From assembly GCA_963708545.1 (NCBI GenBank), contig CAVPUD010000072.1:1-41333 (forward strand): a stretch of 41,333 bases of DNA, read 5' to 3'. Source of the stretch: Extensimonas sp963708545 (lineage in GTDB: Bacteria > Pseudomonadota > Gammaproteobacteria > Burkholderiales > Burkholderiaceae_C). Under the pieces are notes generated by a model, which saw nothing but the letters and a program-made list of their open reading frames with translations, was not told where the DNA came from and ran no database searches. This document shows, piece after piece, positions 33,154 through 41,333 of this stretch; position 1 is the first letter of the stretch; every line of letters begins with the position of its first letter. A program made the translations under genes and the position numbers.

Positions 33154-33190
33154 GAGTCCGCAAAAATTTACGATTTTTGCAATCGAAACA

Positions 33191-33234
33191 GTAGCTGCTA
33201 GCGCTTACTGGTAAAGCACTAGAGGCCAATTTGA
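33191..33234 (-). repeat. Short hairpin repeat family B, copy 3 (reversed)
   Basis: Read on the minus strand: AAATTGGCCTCTAGTGCTTT...AAGCGCTAGCAGCTAC, with arms TAGTGCTT and AAGCGCTA around a 7-base loop (one G-T pair). It follows mccA. The rest of the 33154-33290 spacer also has a small AAAAATTTACGATTTTTGC hairpin (33161-33179) that could terminate mccA transcription. Confidence 0.65.
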
Positions 33235-33290
33235 CTATATGAATTTCAGTATCAAAATAATAGCATTTCATGCACGCTGAGGAGGCATTC

Positions 33291-33752
33291 ATGAGCCATC
33301 CCGAGTTTCAACCGCAAATCCCCCACTTCGCCGAGCGCGTGCGCAGCAACTTCGCGCGCCAGGGCGCCATGCGCACGCTGGGTGCGCGCCTCACGCACAT
33401 CGCGCCCGGCGCGGTGGACATGGAGTTCGACTGGGCCGAGGGGCTCACGCAGCAGCACGGCTTCATCCACGCGGGCATGGTGTCGGCGGCGCTCGACTCG
33501 GCCTGCGGCTACGCAGGCTACACGCTGATGCCCGAAGAAGCCGCCGTGCTCACCGTCGAATTCAAGATCAACCTGCTCGCGCCCGCGCGCGGCGAGCGCT
33601 TTCGCATGCAGGGGCGCGTGCTCAAGCCCGGGCGCACCATCACCGTCTGCGAAGGCCGCGCGTATGCGAGCGCGAACGGGCACGAAAAGCTCTTCGCCAC
33701 CATGAGCTGCACGCTGATGGCGCTGATCGGGCGCGAGGGCGTGCGCGACTGA
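33291..33752 (+). CDS. PaaI-family hotdog-fold acyl-CoA thioesterase
   Basis: The 153-residue hotdog protein contains 'LTQQHGFIHAGMVSAALDSACGYAGYTLMP', the PaaI/DUF4442 catalytic helix with the HxG..H pattern, and 'VLTVEFKINLLAPARGERFRMQGRVLKPGRTITVCEGRAYA', the central beta-sheet. It likely hydrolyses acyl-CoA, perhaps relieving CoA trapped as branched intermediates of the surrounding pathway (inference). ATG 33291 is preferred, with GAGGAGG about six bases upstream. It precedes the isovaleryl-CoA dehydrogenase gene by 48 bases. Confidence 0.9.
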   Translation: MSHPEFQPQIPHFAERVRSNFARQGAMRTLGARLTHIAPGAVDMEFDWAEGLTQQHGFIHAGMVSAALDSACGYAGYTLMPEEAAVLTVEFKINLLAPARGERFRMQGRVLKPGRTITVCEGRAYASANGHEKLFATMSCTLMALIGREGVRD

Positions 33753-33800
33753 TTTCCCTTCTGGACTTACGCAATTTTGACTTTTGCAAGGACTTTTGCC

Positions 33801-35000
33801 ATGAGCAGCACCCACCTCCCCGGCCTCGACTTTCAGCTTGGCGCAGACATCGACGCGCTGCGCCACGCCGTGCGCAGCTTCGCGCAGGCCGAGATCGCGC
33901 CGCGCGCCGCGCAGATCGACCGCAGCGACCAGTTCCCCATGGACTTGTGGCCCAAGCTCGGCGCGCTGGGCGTGCTCGGCGTCACCGTGGCCGAGGAATA
34001 CGGCGGCACGCAGATGGGCTACCTCGCGCACATGGTGGCCATGGAAGAAATCTCGCGCGCGAGCGCCTCGGTGGGCCTGAGCTACGGCGCGCACAGCAAC
34101 CTGTGCGTGAACCAGATCCACCGCAACGGCACCGAGGAACAAAAGCAAAAATACCTGCCCAAGCTGGTCTCGGGCGAGCACGTGGGCGCGCTCGCCATGA
34201 GCGAGCCCGGCGCGGGCTCGGACGTCATGGGCATGAAGCTGCGCGCCGAACATAAAGACGGCCCTGGGGGCGGCTACTACCTGCTCAACGGCAGCAAGAT
34301 GTGGATCACCAACGGCCCCGACGCCGACACGCTCGTGGTCTATGCCAAGACCGCGCCCGAACTCGGCGCGCGCGGCGTCACGGCGTTTCTGATCGAAAAG
34401 GGCATGCAAGGCTTTTCCGTCGCGCAAAAGCTCGACAAGCTCGGCATGCGCGGTAGCTCCACGGGCGAGCTCGTGTTCGAGAACGTCGAAGTGCCCGCGG
34501 CCAACGTGCTCGGCGGCGTGAACAACGGCGCCAAGGTGCTCATGAGCGGCCTGGACTACGAGCGCGCCGTGCTCACGGGCGGGCCGCTCGGGATCATGCA
34601 GGCGGTGATGGACAACGTGGTTCCGTACATCCACGAGCGCAAGCAGTTCGGCCAGAGCATCGGCGAATTCCAGCTCATCCAGGGCAAGGTGGCCGACATG
34701 TACACCGTGCTGCAGGCCGCGCGCTCGTTCGCCTACACCGTGGCCAAGAACCTCGACCTGCTGGGCACGGACCACGTGCGCCAGGTGCGCAAGGACTGCG
34801 CGAGCGTGATCCTCTGGTGCGCCGAAAAAGCCACCTGGATGGCCGGCGAGGGCGTGCAGATCTTCGGCGGCAACGGCTACATCAACGACTACCCGCTCGG
34901 CAGGCTGTGGCGCGACGCCAAGCTCTACGAGATCGGCGCAGGCACGAGCGAAATTCGCCGCATGCTGATCGGGCGCGAGCTGTTTGCCGAAACCTGCTAA
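33801..35000 (+). CDS. ivd: Isovaleryl-CoA dehydrogenase
   Basis: Ivd/LiuA is an FAD flavoprotein that converts isovaleryl-CoA to 3-methylcrotonyl-CoA, the substrate of the nearby carboxylase, passing electrons to ETF. The 399-residue protein has 'EEYGGTQMGYLAHMVAMEEISRASASVGLSYGAHSNLC', 'ALAMSEPGAGSDVMGM' (acyl-CoA dehydrogenase signature 1), 'LNGSKMWITNGPDADTLVVYAKT', 'DKLGMRGSSTGELVFENVEVP', 'AGEGVQIFGGNGYINDYPLGRLWRDAKLYEIGAGTSEIRR' (signature 2). The catalytic glutamate expected for this enzyme is in 'GLDYERAVLTGGPLGIMQ'. Start ATG 33801. Length and motifs are normal. Confidence 0.96.
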   Translation: MSSTHLPGLDFQLGADIDALRHAVRSFAQAEIAPRAAQIDRSDQFPMDLWPKLGALGVLGVTVAEEYGGTQMGYLAHMVAMEEISRASASVGLSYGAHSNLCVNQIHRNGTEEQKQKYLPKLVSGEHVGALAMSEPGAGSDVMGMKLRAEHKDGPGGGYYLLNGSKMWITNGPDADTLVVYAKTAPELGARGVTAFLIEKGMQGFSVAQKLDKLGMRGSSTGELVFENVEVPAANVLGGVNNGAKVLMSGLDYERAVLTGGPLGIMQAVMDNVVPYIHERKQFGQSIGEFQLIQGKVADMYTVLQAARSFAYTVAKNLDLLGTDHVRQVRKDCASVILWCAEKATWMAGEGVQIFGGNGYINDYPLGRLWRDAKLYEIGAGTSEIRRMLIGRELFAETC

Positions 35001-35034
35001 GTTCGCGCACTTCGCCACTACGACGGACGCATTC

Positions 35035-35697
35035 ATGACCACTGCCTCGATCGCAGAGCTTTTCGCCAACAACCGCGCCTGGGCCGAGCGCATGGAGCAA
35101 GAGCGGCCCGGCTTTTTCACGCGTCTACTGGCGCAGCAGCAGCCCAGGTTCATGTGGATAGGCTGCTCCGACAGCCGCGTGCCCGCGAACCAGATCGCGG
35201 GGCTGGAGCCGGGCGAGGTGTTCGTGCACCGCAACGTCGCCAACGTGGTGGTGCACACCGACCTCAATTGCCTCTCGACCGTGCAGTACGCGGTCGATCA
35301 GCTGCGCGTGGAGCACCTCATGGTGGTCGGGCACTACGGCTGCGGCGGCGTGCGCGCGGCGCTCGACAGCACGCGCGTGGGCCTGGCCGACAACTGGCTG
35401 CGCCACGTGCAAGACGTGCGCGACCGCCACCGCGACGTGCTCGAAATGCTCCCTGCCGAGTGGCGCTACGACGCGCTGTGCGAGCTCAACGCGATCACGC
35501 AGGTGCTGCACCTCGCGCAGACCACGGTGCTGCTCGACGCCTGGGCGCGCGGGCAGAAGGTCACGCTGCACGGCTGGTGCTACGGCCTCAAAGACGGCCT
35601 GATCCACAACCTGCACATGACCGTCGATGGCCCGCAAGGGCTGGACGTGAGCTACCGCGCCGCGGTCGCGCGCGTGGCCGCCAAGAGGCGCGCGTGA
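35035..35697 (+). CDS. can: Beta-class carbonic anhydrase
   Basis: This 220-residue zinc enzyme interconverts CO2 and bicarbonate. The zinc ligands lie in 'FMWIGCSDSRVPANQIAG' (Cys, with the Asp/Arg pair) and 'LMVVGHYGCGGVRAAL' (His, Cys). 'GEVFVHRNVANVVVHTDLN' is also conserved. The ATG at 35035 is chosen over an upstream extension that overlaps the ivd stop. It follows ivd by 34 bases. Bicarbonate is a substrate of methylcrotonyl-CoA carboxylase, so its place in this cluster makes biochemical sense. A 111-base spacer to aceK follows. Confidence 0.96.
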   Translation: MTTASIAELFANNRAWAERMEQERPGFFTRLLAQQQPRFMWIGCSDSRVPANQIAGLEPGEVFVHRNVANVVVHTDLNCLSTVQYAVDQLRVEHLMVVGHYGCGGVRAALDSTRVGLADNWLRHVQDVRDRHRDVLEMLPAEWRYDALCELNAITQVLHLAQTTVLLDAWARGQKVTLHGWCYGLKDGLIHNLHMTVDGPQGLDVSYRAAVARVAAKRRA

Positions 35698-35808
35698 ACA
35701 TGCGTTGAGCAGCAGCGCCGCGCGGTCGGAGGGCGCAGCAAGCCTTGCCGAGCGAGCCGCTATGCTTGTGGGGCAGCACACGAACACCTTCCGCCACGCA
35801 CACCCGCC

Positions 35809-37620
35809 ATGTTTCCGCAGCGTCTCGATTCCCCGCAGGCCTATGGCATCGCCAAGGCCATGATGGACGGCTTCAACCGCCACTACCGCCTCTTTCGCGC
35901 CGAATCGGCGCGTGCCAAGCACCGCTTCGAGACGGCCGACTGGCACGCGCAGCAGCGCGCGCAGCGCGAGCGCATCGAGTTTTACGACCTGCGTGTGCGC
36001 GAATGCGTGCACCGGCTCGAAAAAGAGTTCCACGCGAGCCGCCAGCCCATGGACGTGTGGCAGCAGGTCAAGCTGCACTACATCGGCCTGCTCGTGAACC
36101 ACCACCAGCCCGAGCTGGCCGAGACCTTTTTCAATTCGGTCACCTGCAAGATCCTGCACCGCACGCATTTCCATAACGACTTCATCTTCGTGCGCCCGGC
36201 CGTCAGCACCGAATACATCGAAAACGACGAGCCCGAGGCGCTGCCGACCTACCGCGCCTACTACCCCGCGCCGGGCCAGCTGCACGAGACCTTGCTGCGC
36301 ATCATCGAGGACTTCGGCCTGCAGCGCCCCTTCGTCGATCTGCGCCGCGACACGGGCTACGTGCTCGCGGCCATGCAGCAGCGCCTGGCGCAGGTCACGC
36401 TGCGCGCCAACTTCCAGCTGCAGGTGCTCGCGGGCCTTTTTTACCGCAACAAGGGCGCCTACGTGGTCGGCAAGATCATCAACGGCTACCTCGAAATTCC
36501 GTTTGCCTTGCCGCTGCTACACGACGAGCACGACGCCGCCGGGCGGCTCGTGATCGACACGGTGCTGTTCGGCGAAGAGGACTTGCAAATGCTGTTCAGC
36601 TTTGCGCGCGCCTACTTCATGGTCGATATGGAAGTGCCCAGCGCCTACGTGCAGTTTTTGCGCAGCCTCATGCCGCGCAAGCCGCGCGCCGAGATTTACA
36701 ACGCGCTGGGTCTGGCCAAGCAGGGCAAGACGCTTTTTTACCGCGACTTTCTCTACCACCTCAAGCATTCGAGCGACAAGTTCCGCATCGCGCCAGGCAT
36801 CAAGGGCATGGTCATGCTGGTGTTCGACCTGCCGAGCTTTCCTTACGTGTTCAAGGTCATCAAAGACTACTACCCACCGCAGAAAGACACCACGCGCGAG
36901 CAGATCAAGGCCAAGTACCAGCTCGTCAAGCAGCACGACCGCGTGGGCCGCATGGCCGACACGCTCGAATACAGCGAGGTCGCGTTCCCGCGCGAGCGCT
37001 TCACCGACGAGCTCATTGCCGAGATCGAGCGCTTCGCCCCGAGCCAGCTCGAGATCAGCGACCGCGACGGCGACGGCCACCAGGAGGTCATCATCAAGCA
37101 CCTCTATATCGAGCGGCGCATGATCCCGCTCAACATCTACCTGCAGGAAGCCTTCGATACGGGCTTGCAGGACGAGCGCACGCGCGCCAAGATGGAGCAC
37201 GCCGTGATCGACTATGGCAACGCCATCAAAGACCTCGTGGCCGCGAACATCTTCCCCGGCGACATGCTGTGGAAGAATTTTGGTGTCACACGCAACGGCA
37301 AAGTCGTGTTCTACGATTACGACGAAATCGAATACCTCACCGACTGCAACTTCCGCCGCGTGCCCACGCCGCGCAACGAAGAGGAGGAAATGAGTGGCGA
37401 AGTCTGGTACAGCGTCGGCCCGCACGACGTGTTCCCCGAGACCTTCGGGCCTTTCTTGCTCGGCAACGACGCGGTGCGCGAGGTCTTTCTGCGCCACCAT
37501 GCCGATTTGCTCGACGTGGCGTTCTGGCAGTCGCACAAGGAGCGCATCCAGGCCGGCCACGTCTATGATGTTTTCCCCTACGACCCCGAGCGGCGCTTTT
37601 GCCGCCAGCACGCGGCCTGA
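35809..37620 (+). CDS. aceK: Isocitrate dehydrogenase kinase/phosphatase
   Basis: AceK phosphorylates and dephosphorylates isocitrate dehydrogenase, controlling the branch between the TCA cycle and the glyoxylate shunt. The 603-residue protein matches the single-domain-pair architecture of the family. The N-terminal regulatory half includes 'LHRTHFHNDFIFVRPAVSTEYIEND'. The kinase-like half has 'IAPGIKGMVMLVFDLPSFPYVFKVIKD' (ATP-binding lysine), 'EHAVIDYGNAIKDLVAANIFPGDMLWKNFGV' and 'GKVVFYDYDEIEYLTDCNFR' (DYD catalytic segment). Starts at 35809; full length. It makes sense next to acetyl-CoA-yielding leucine and fatty-acid catabolism, where the glyoxylate shunt is needed. Confidence 0.97.
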   Translation: MFPQRLDSPQAYGIAKAMMDGFNRHYRLFRAESARAKHRFETADWHAQQRAQRERIEFYDLRVRECVHRLEKEFHASRQPMDVWQQVKLHYIGLLVNHHQPELAETFFNSVTCKILHRTHFHNDFIFVRPAVSTEYIENDEPEALPTYRAYYPAPGQLHETLLRIIEDFGLQRPFVDLRRDTGYVLAAMQQRLAQVTLRANFQLQVLAGLFYRNKGAYVVGKIINGYLEIPFALPLLHDEHDAAGRLVIDTVLFGEEDLQMLFSFARAYFMVDMEVPSAYVQFLRSLMPRKPRAEIYNALGLAKQGKTLFYRDFLYHLKHSSDKFRIAPGIKGMVMLVFDLPSFPYVFKVIKDYYPPQKDTTREQIKAKYQLVKQHDRVGRMADTLEYSEVAFPRERFTDELIAEIERFAPSQLEISDRDGDGHQEVIIKHLYIERRMIPLNIYLQEAFDTGLQDERTRAKMEHAVIDYGNAIKDLVAANIFPGDMLWKNFGVTRNGKVVFYDYDEIEYLTDCNFRRVPTPRNEEEEMSGEVWYSVGPHDVFPETFGPFLLGNDAVREVFLRHHADLLDVAFWQSHKERIQAGHVYDVFPYDPERRFCRQHAA

Positions 37621-37692
37621 GCTTTTCCAATCCGCAGCACGGGCCTGCAGCGCCGCCCGGCGCAACCGCTTTTTCATCCACAGGAGCTTTCT

Positions 37693-38775
37693 ATGACCGC
37701 ATCCCTTCAAGACCCCGTCGTCATCGTCGGCGCCGCACGCACGCCCATGGGCGCGCTGCAGGGCGACTTTGCCAGCCTCGCCGCGCACGACCTGGGCGGC
37801 GCCGCGATCCGCGCCGCCGTCGAGCGCGCGGGCGTGGCGCCGAGCGCCGTCGGCGAAGTGCTGTTCGGCAACTGCCTCATGGCCGGCCAGGGCCAGGCCC
37901 CGGCGCGCCAGGCCGCGTTCAAGGGCGGCCTGCCCAGGGAGGCAGGCGCCGTCACGCTGTCCAAGATGTGCGGCTCGGGCATGAAGGCCGCGATGTTCGC
38001 GCACGACATGCTGCTCGCCGGCACGCACGAGGTCATGGTCGCCGGCGGCATGGAGAGCATGACCGGCGCGCCCTACCTGCTGCAAAAGGCGCGCAGCGGC
38101 TACCGCATCGGCCACGACCGCATCTTCGACCACATGATGCTCGACGGCCTCGAAGACGCCTACGAGCCCGGCCGCGCCATGGGCACCTTCGGTGAAGACT
38201 GCGCCGCCAAATACCAGTTCACGCGCGCGCAGCAAGACGCCTACGCCACCGAGAGCGTGCAGCGCGCCAAGGCCGCGACCGCGTCGGGCGCCTTTGCCGC
38301 CGAGATCGTGCCCGTCACCGTGAAAGACCGCAGCGGCGAGCGCGTGGTCAGCATCGACGAGGGTCCGGGCAAGATCAAGCTCGACAAAATCCCCACGCTC
38401 AAGCCCGCGTTCAAGAAAGACGGCACCATCACCGCCGCTTCGAGCTCCAGCATCAACGACGGCGCGGCCGCGCTCGTGCTGATGCGCCAATCGACGGCGC
38501 AAAAGCTCGGCTGCAAGCCGCTCGCGCGCATCGTGAGCCACGCCACGCACGCGCAAGCGCCCGAGTGGTTCACCACCGCGCCCGTCGATGCCTCGCGCAA
38601 GGCGCTCGCCAAGGCCGGCTGGAGCGTGCAGGACGTGGACTTGTGGGAGGTCAACGAGGCGTTCGCCGTCGTGCCCATGGCGCTCATGAAGGAGCTCGGC
38701 GTGGCGCACGACATCCTCAACGTCAACGGCGGCGCCTGCGCGCTCGGTCACCCGATAGGCGCGAGCGGCAGCGGC
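37693..38775 (+). CDS. Acetyl-CoA acetyltransferase (thiolase), 3'-truncated at a sequence junction
   Basis: The thiolase N-terminus has 'VIVGAARTPMGALQGDFASL', the acyl-accepting Cys in 'VTLSKMCGSGMKAAMFAHDML', and 'VAGGMESMTGAPYLL'. 'LWEVNEAFAVVPMALM' and the second active-site motif 'NVNGGACALGHPIGASG' (His) follow. Family resemblance then stops at about 38772. The ~30 C-terminal residues with the third active-site motif (CxGGG) are missing and the frame runs on into unrelated sequence to a stop at 38904. Without that cysteine it should be inactive. It starts with AGGAGC about six bases upstream. The sudden change points to a rearrangement or an assembly join. Confidence 0.88.
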
Positions 38776-38876
38776 TCGCCCGCCACGTTCTGGGCGGAGT
38801 GCGGAGCCCGGTGTCATCAAGACCATCATCGGATGACGCTATGTAAATTTCCTGACACGGTAGAAACTGCATCGCC

Positions 38877-39671
38877 GTGTGGAACGCCACCATGCTCTTC
38901 GTGACGCTCGCCTATCTCGTCTTCCTCGCCGCGCCCATGGGGCTGCTGCTGCTGGGCTCGTTCGGCGAGAAGCTGGAGCAACACCCTGTTGCCGACCGGC
39001 TTCACGTGGCGCTGGTATGCAGGAACTCGCCGCCGATCCGAGCTTCCGGCGCGCCTTCGTCACCGCCTGGAGATGGCGACGACCACCTGCGTTCTGAACG
39101 TTCTGATGGGTCTGCCGCTGGCCTATGCCATCCAGGCCGGCGCGCGCGGCGGCGTCCGGCTCGCGGCGCGCATCGTCACCCTGCTGCCGGTCGCCGTGCC
39201 GGGAGCTGGTGCTGGCCTTCGGCTTCATCCTGGTATTCTCGTCCGACACGCTGCCCTGGCTCGGCTGCTTCTGGCTGCTGGTGGCGGGCCACCCGTGGTC
39301 ACCCTGCCCTACACTGTGCCCACGCTGGTGGCCGACATGGACCAGCTGCGCCTCGCCGACTTCGAGCGCATCGCCGCCTCCTGGGCTCGGGCTTCCTGAC
39401 GCGCCAGCGGGACATCGTGGCGCCGCTGCTCGCCACCAGCCTCACCTCCGCCATGCTCACCGTGGCCGCGCTCTCCATCGGCGAGTTCCAGATGTCGAAC
39501 CTCATCTCCGGCTTCCTGTCGCGCACCTATCCGGTAGTGCTGCTGCAGGCCTTCTACGGGGCCACCGGCTTCGCCTGCGCCGCCACGGTGATCCTGCTCG
39601 CCCTCGCCACCCTCGCCTCCGTGGCGAGCTCGCTGACCGCGCGGCTCGCCCGCACGGCGGGAGCGGTGTGA
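38877..39671 (+). pseudogene. ABC uptake permease (Fe3+/aminoethylphosphonate type), multiple frameshifts
   Basis: Joining three frames gives a binding-protein-dependent permease: 'MLFVTLAYLVFLAAPMGLLLLGSF', 'TLLPTGFTWRWYA', 'VLNVLMGLPLAYAIQAG', 'RIVTLLPVAVP', 'TLPYTVPTLVADMDQLRLADFERIAAS', 'DIVAPLLATSLTSAMLTVAALSIGEFQMSNLI', 'YPVVLLQAFYGATGFACAA'. The layout resembles the second permease of Fe3+ or 2-aminoethylphosphonate systems. At least six single-base gains or losses occur (e.g. near 38973, 39019, 39060, 39203, 39290, 39380). This density means either decay or poor sequence. The first permease gene of such an operon is missing, cut off at the thiolase junction. Confidence 0.75.
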
Positions 39672-40723
39672 TGCTGCGCTTCGAGGATGTCACTTTCCGC
39701 TATCCGGGCGGCGCCGCGGGGGTCGCGGGGGTCTCCATGGAGATCGCCGCCGGCGGGCCTGGTCGCGGTGATCGGCGCCGCGTCGGCTCGGGCAAGTCCA
39801 CCCTGCTCAACCTGCTCGCCGGCTTCCTGACGCCCCAGAGCGGGCGCATCCTGATCGGCGGCGAGGACGTCTCGGCCGTGCCGCCGGAGCAGCGGGAGCT
39901 GGGGGTCGTGTTCCAGAGCTATGCGCTGTTTCCGCACATGCGCGCCTGGGAAAACGTCGCCTATCCGCTGCGCGTGCGCGGGGTGGCGGTCGGCGAGCGG
40001 CGGGAAGCGGTCGACGGCTCTCGACCAGGTGGGACTCGCCGGGTTCGCCGAACGCCTGCCGGCGCAACTCTCCGGCGGCCAGCAGCAGCGGGTGGCACTG
40101 GCTCGCGCGCTGGTGTTCAATCCGCACGCGCTGCTGCTCGACGAGCCACTGTCGGCGCTCGACGCCCGGCTGCGCGTCGAGATGCGCGACGAGGTCCGAC
40201 GCATCCAGCGAGAGCACGACATCGCGACCCTGCTCATCACCCACGACCAGGACGAGGCCCTCTCGCTCGCCGACCGCGTCGTGGTCATCGCGACGGGCGT
40301 CTCGTGCAGGTCGCCTCCCCCGCCGACGCTCTACGACACGCCTGCCGACGAATTCGTCGCCAGTTTTGTCGGCCGTGCCAACCTGTGGCCCGGCACGGTG
40401 ATCCGCGACGGGCTGGCACCGCGCCCGCCATCGGCCCGCTCGCCTGCGACACGGGCGGGCGGGCGCAGGGCGCCCGCGTCACCCTCCTGGTGCGGCCGGA
40501 GGCCATCGTGCCGGACGTGCCGGCGGGAGACCTGCGCCCCAACGTCTTCGCCGGACGGCTCGCCGCCGACCGGTTCCTGGGTCCCACCCGCCGCGTCGAC
40601 CTCGACGTGGCGGGCGGCTTCATCCATGTGGAGACGCGGCTGCGCTCCGCCTTCTCCACCATCGCCATCCCGCCGGAGGCCATCCGGCTGCTTCCGTCCA
40701 CTCCCTCTCATGCCGAGATCTAG
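39671..40723 (+). pseudogene. ABC uptake ATP-binding protein, multiple frameshifts
   Basis: Reassembled from two or three frames, the protein reads 'MLRFEDVTFRYPGGAAGVAG', Walker A 'GSGKSTLLNLLAGFL', 'ELGVVFQSYALFPHMRAWENVAYPL' (Q-loop) and 'LPAQLSGGQQQRVALARALVFNPHALLLDEPLSALDARL' (signature and Walker B). It continues with 'LLITHDQDEALSLADRVVV' (H-loop) and a TOBE-like end 'VTLLVRPEAIVPD'. It belongs to the PotA/FbpC/PhnT group. Single-base shifts occur near 39758, 39795, 40020, 40300, 40327 and 40425. It overlaps the permease end by one base (TGATG). Substrate inferred only from the type; sequence quality is suspect. Confidence 0.78.
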
Positions 40724-40735
40724 CGAGGCCATGAC

Positions 40736-41333
40736 ATGATGAAGCATCTAGGCGCCGCCGCCTTCGGCGCGGCCCTCGCCGTTCTGCCGACCCTGGCGAT
40801 GGCTCTTGAAGGGCCGGAGCTCTATCCGGGGGAAAAGACCCTCTATGAGGCGGCAGCCAAGGAAGGCATGGTCGTCTCATTCGATACGGGGCCGACCTGG
40901 GCCAACTGGGGCACCATGTTCAAGCGCTTCAAAACCCGCTATGCGGAAGTCGAGATGGCCTACAACGACCTCGGCTCCGGGGCTACCGTGGTGGCGCTGG
41001 ACAAGGCCCGCAATCGGCCGCAGGCCGACACCGCCTACTACTTCGGCGGTTCGGCCATCGACGCCGTCAAGAAAGGCGTGCTGGCGCCCTTCAAGCCGGT
41101 GAACTTCGACAAGCTGCCCGACGTCTACCGGGCGCCCGAAGGCGAGTGGTTCATTATCCATCAGTTGACCGTCGCCTTCCTGGTCAACACCAAGCTGGTC
41201 AAGAACGTGCCACAGTCGTGGGCCGATCTGCTGAAGCCCGAATACAAGAACGCCATTGTCTACCTCGATCCCCGCTCGACCGGGCAGGGGCAGGTGCTGA
41301 CCTTCGCCGCCAACTATGCGGCGGGCGGCGACA
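40736..41333 (+). CDS. ABC transporter periplasmic substrate-binding protein, 3'-truncated by window edge
   Basis: The frame runs open from ATG 40736 to the window end (199 residues). A signal peptide is evident: MMKHLGAAAFGAALAVLPTL ending AMALEGPELY, with cleavage likely after AMA. The mature part 'LYEAAAKEGMVVSFDTGPTW', 'FKTRYAEVEMAYNDLGSGATVVALDKARN', 'SWADLLKPEYKNAIVYLDPRSTGQGQV' fits the Fe3+/phosphonate-type binding proteins (SBP_bac_1/6 group). Unlike the permease and ATPase before it, this stretch has no frameshift. It follows the ATPase stop by 12 bases and completes the operon. The ligand cannot be determined. Confidence 0.87.
   Translation, partial: MMKHLGAAAFGAALAVLPTLAMALEGPELYPGEKTLYEAAAKEGMVVSFDTGPTWANWGTMFKRFKTRYAEVEMAYNDLGSGATVVALDKARNRPQADTAYYFGGSAIDAVKKGVLAPFKPVNFDKLPDVYRAPEGEWFIIHQLTVAFLVNTKLVKNVPQSWADLLKPEYKNAIVYLDPRSTGQGQVLTFAANYAAGGD

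Noticed and set aside
36517..38829. 770-residue open frame antisense to aceK and the thiolase gene
   Set aside because: It mirrors GC-rich third positions of two well-identified genes, has repetitive His/Arg/Ala/Val composition and no ribosome binding site or family motif.

Overview
The window is GC-rich beta-proteobacterial chromosome, most likely Comamonadaceae (Burkholderiales). The basis is the protein families, codon use dominated by G/C third positions, and a family of short hairpin repeats that I associate with that group. It includes the origin-proximal partition neighbourhood: mnmG-rsmG-parA-(hydrolase)-parB, with two perfect and two near-perfect parS sites.

Layout. (1) 1-5.3 kb: end of a YraQ/UPF0718 permease with a thioredoxin-like partner, an MFS transporter, a glutathione S-transferase and a GlcD/Dld-type FAD oxidase. 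(2) 5.3-11.7 kb: parS sites, mnmG, rsmG, parA, an RBBP9-type hydrolase, parB and a membrane-anchored methyltransferase. (3) 11.8-18.9 kb: a monooxygenase-fold protein, a broken HicB-like antitoxin, then a minus-strand cytochrome bd operon (cydP-cydA-cydB-cydX-ybgE followed by an SQR-like flavoprotein). Diverging from it is a sigma-54 activator gene, and the shared intergenic region carries a near-consensus -24/-12 promoter and a helically phased repeat array. (4) 19-25.2 kb: an accessory region with an IS110 remnant, a peroxiredoxin, a lower-GC ABC exporter, an attC-like site, and a compact ZIP transporter/ferritin-like/short aminotransferase/methyltransferase operon. An 18-bp motif lies in inverted orientation at both ends. 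(5) 25.3-38.8 kb: an AraC-type regulator, then an acyl-CoA/leucine catabolism cluster (acyl-CoA ligase, methylcrotonyl-CoA carboxylase beta and alpha subunits, PaaI-type thioesterase, isovaleryl-CoA dehydrogenase, carbonic anhydrase, aceK, thiolase), with a VapBC module between the two carboxylase genes. (6) 38.8-41.3 kb: the thiolase breaks off and runs into a frameshift-riddled ABC uptake system ending in an intact but window-truncated binding protein.

The most striking observation is a ~165-bp quasi-palindromic element present four times. In two copies it lies inside the reading frames of unrelated proteins (an MFS transporter and an AraC regulator), in the same translation frame, adding the same ~54-residue peptide. 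This resembles the Rickettsia palindromic elements (RPE), which insert in frame into proteins.

Caution: single-base frameshifts interrupt cydA, the acyl-CoA ligase, mccA and, at much higher density, the terminal ABC permease and ATPase. Some or all could be sequencing errors.
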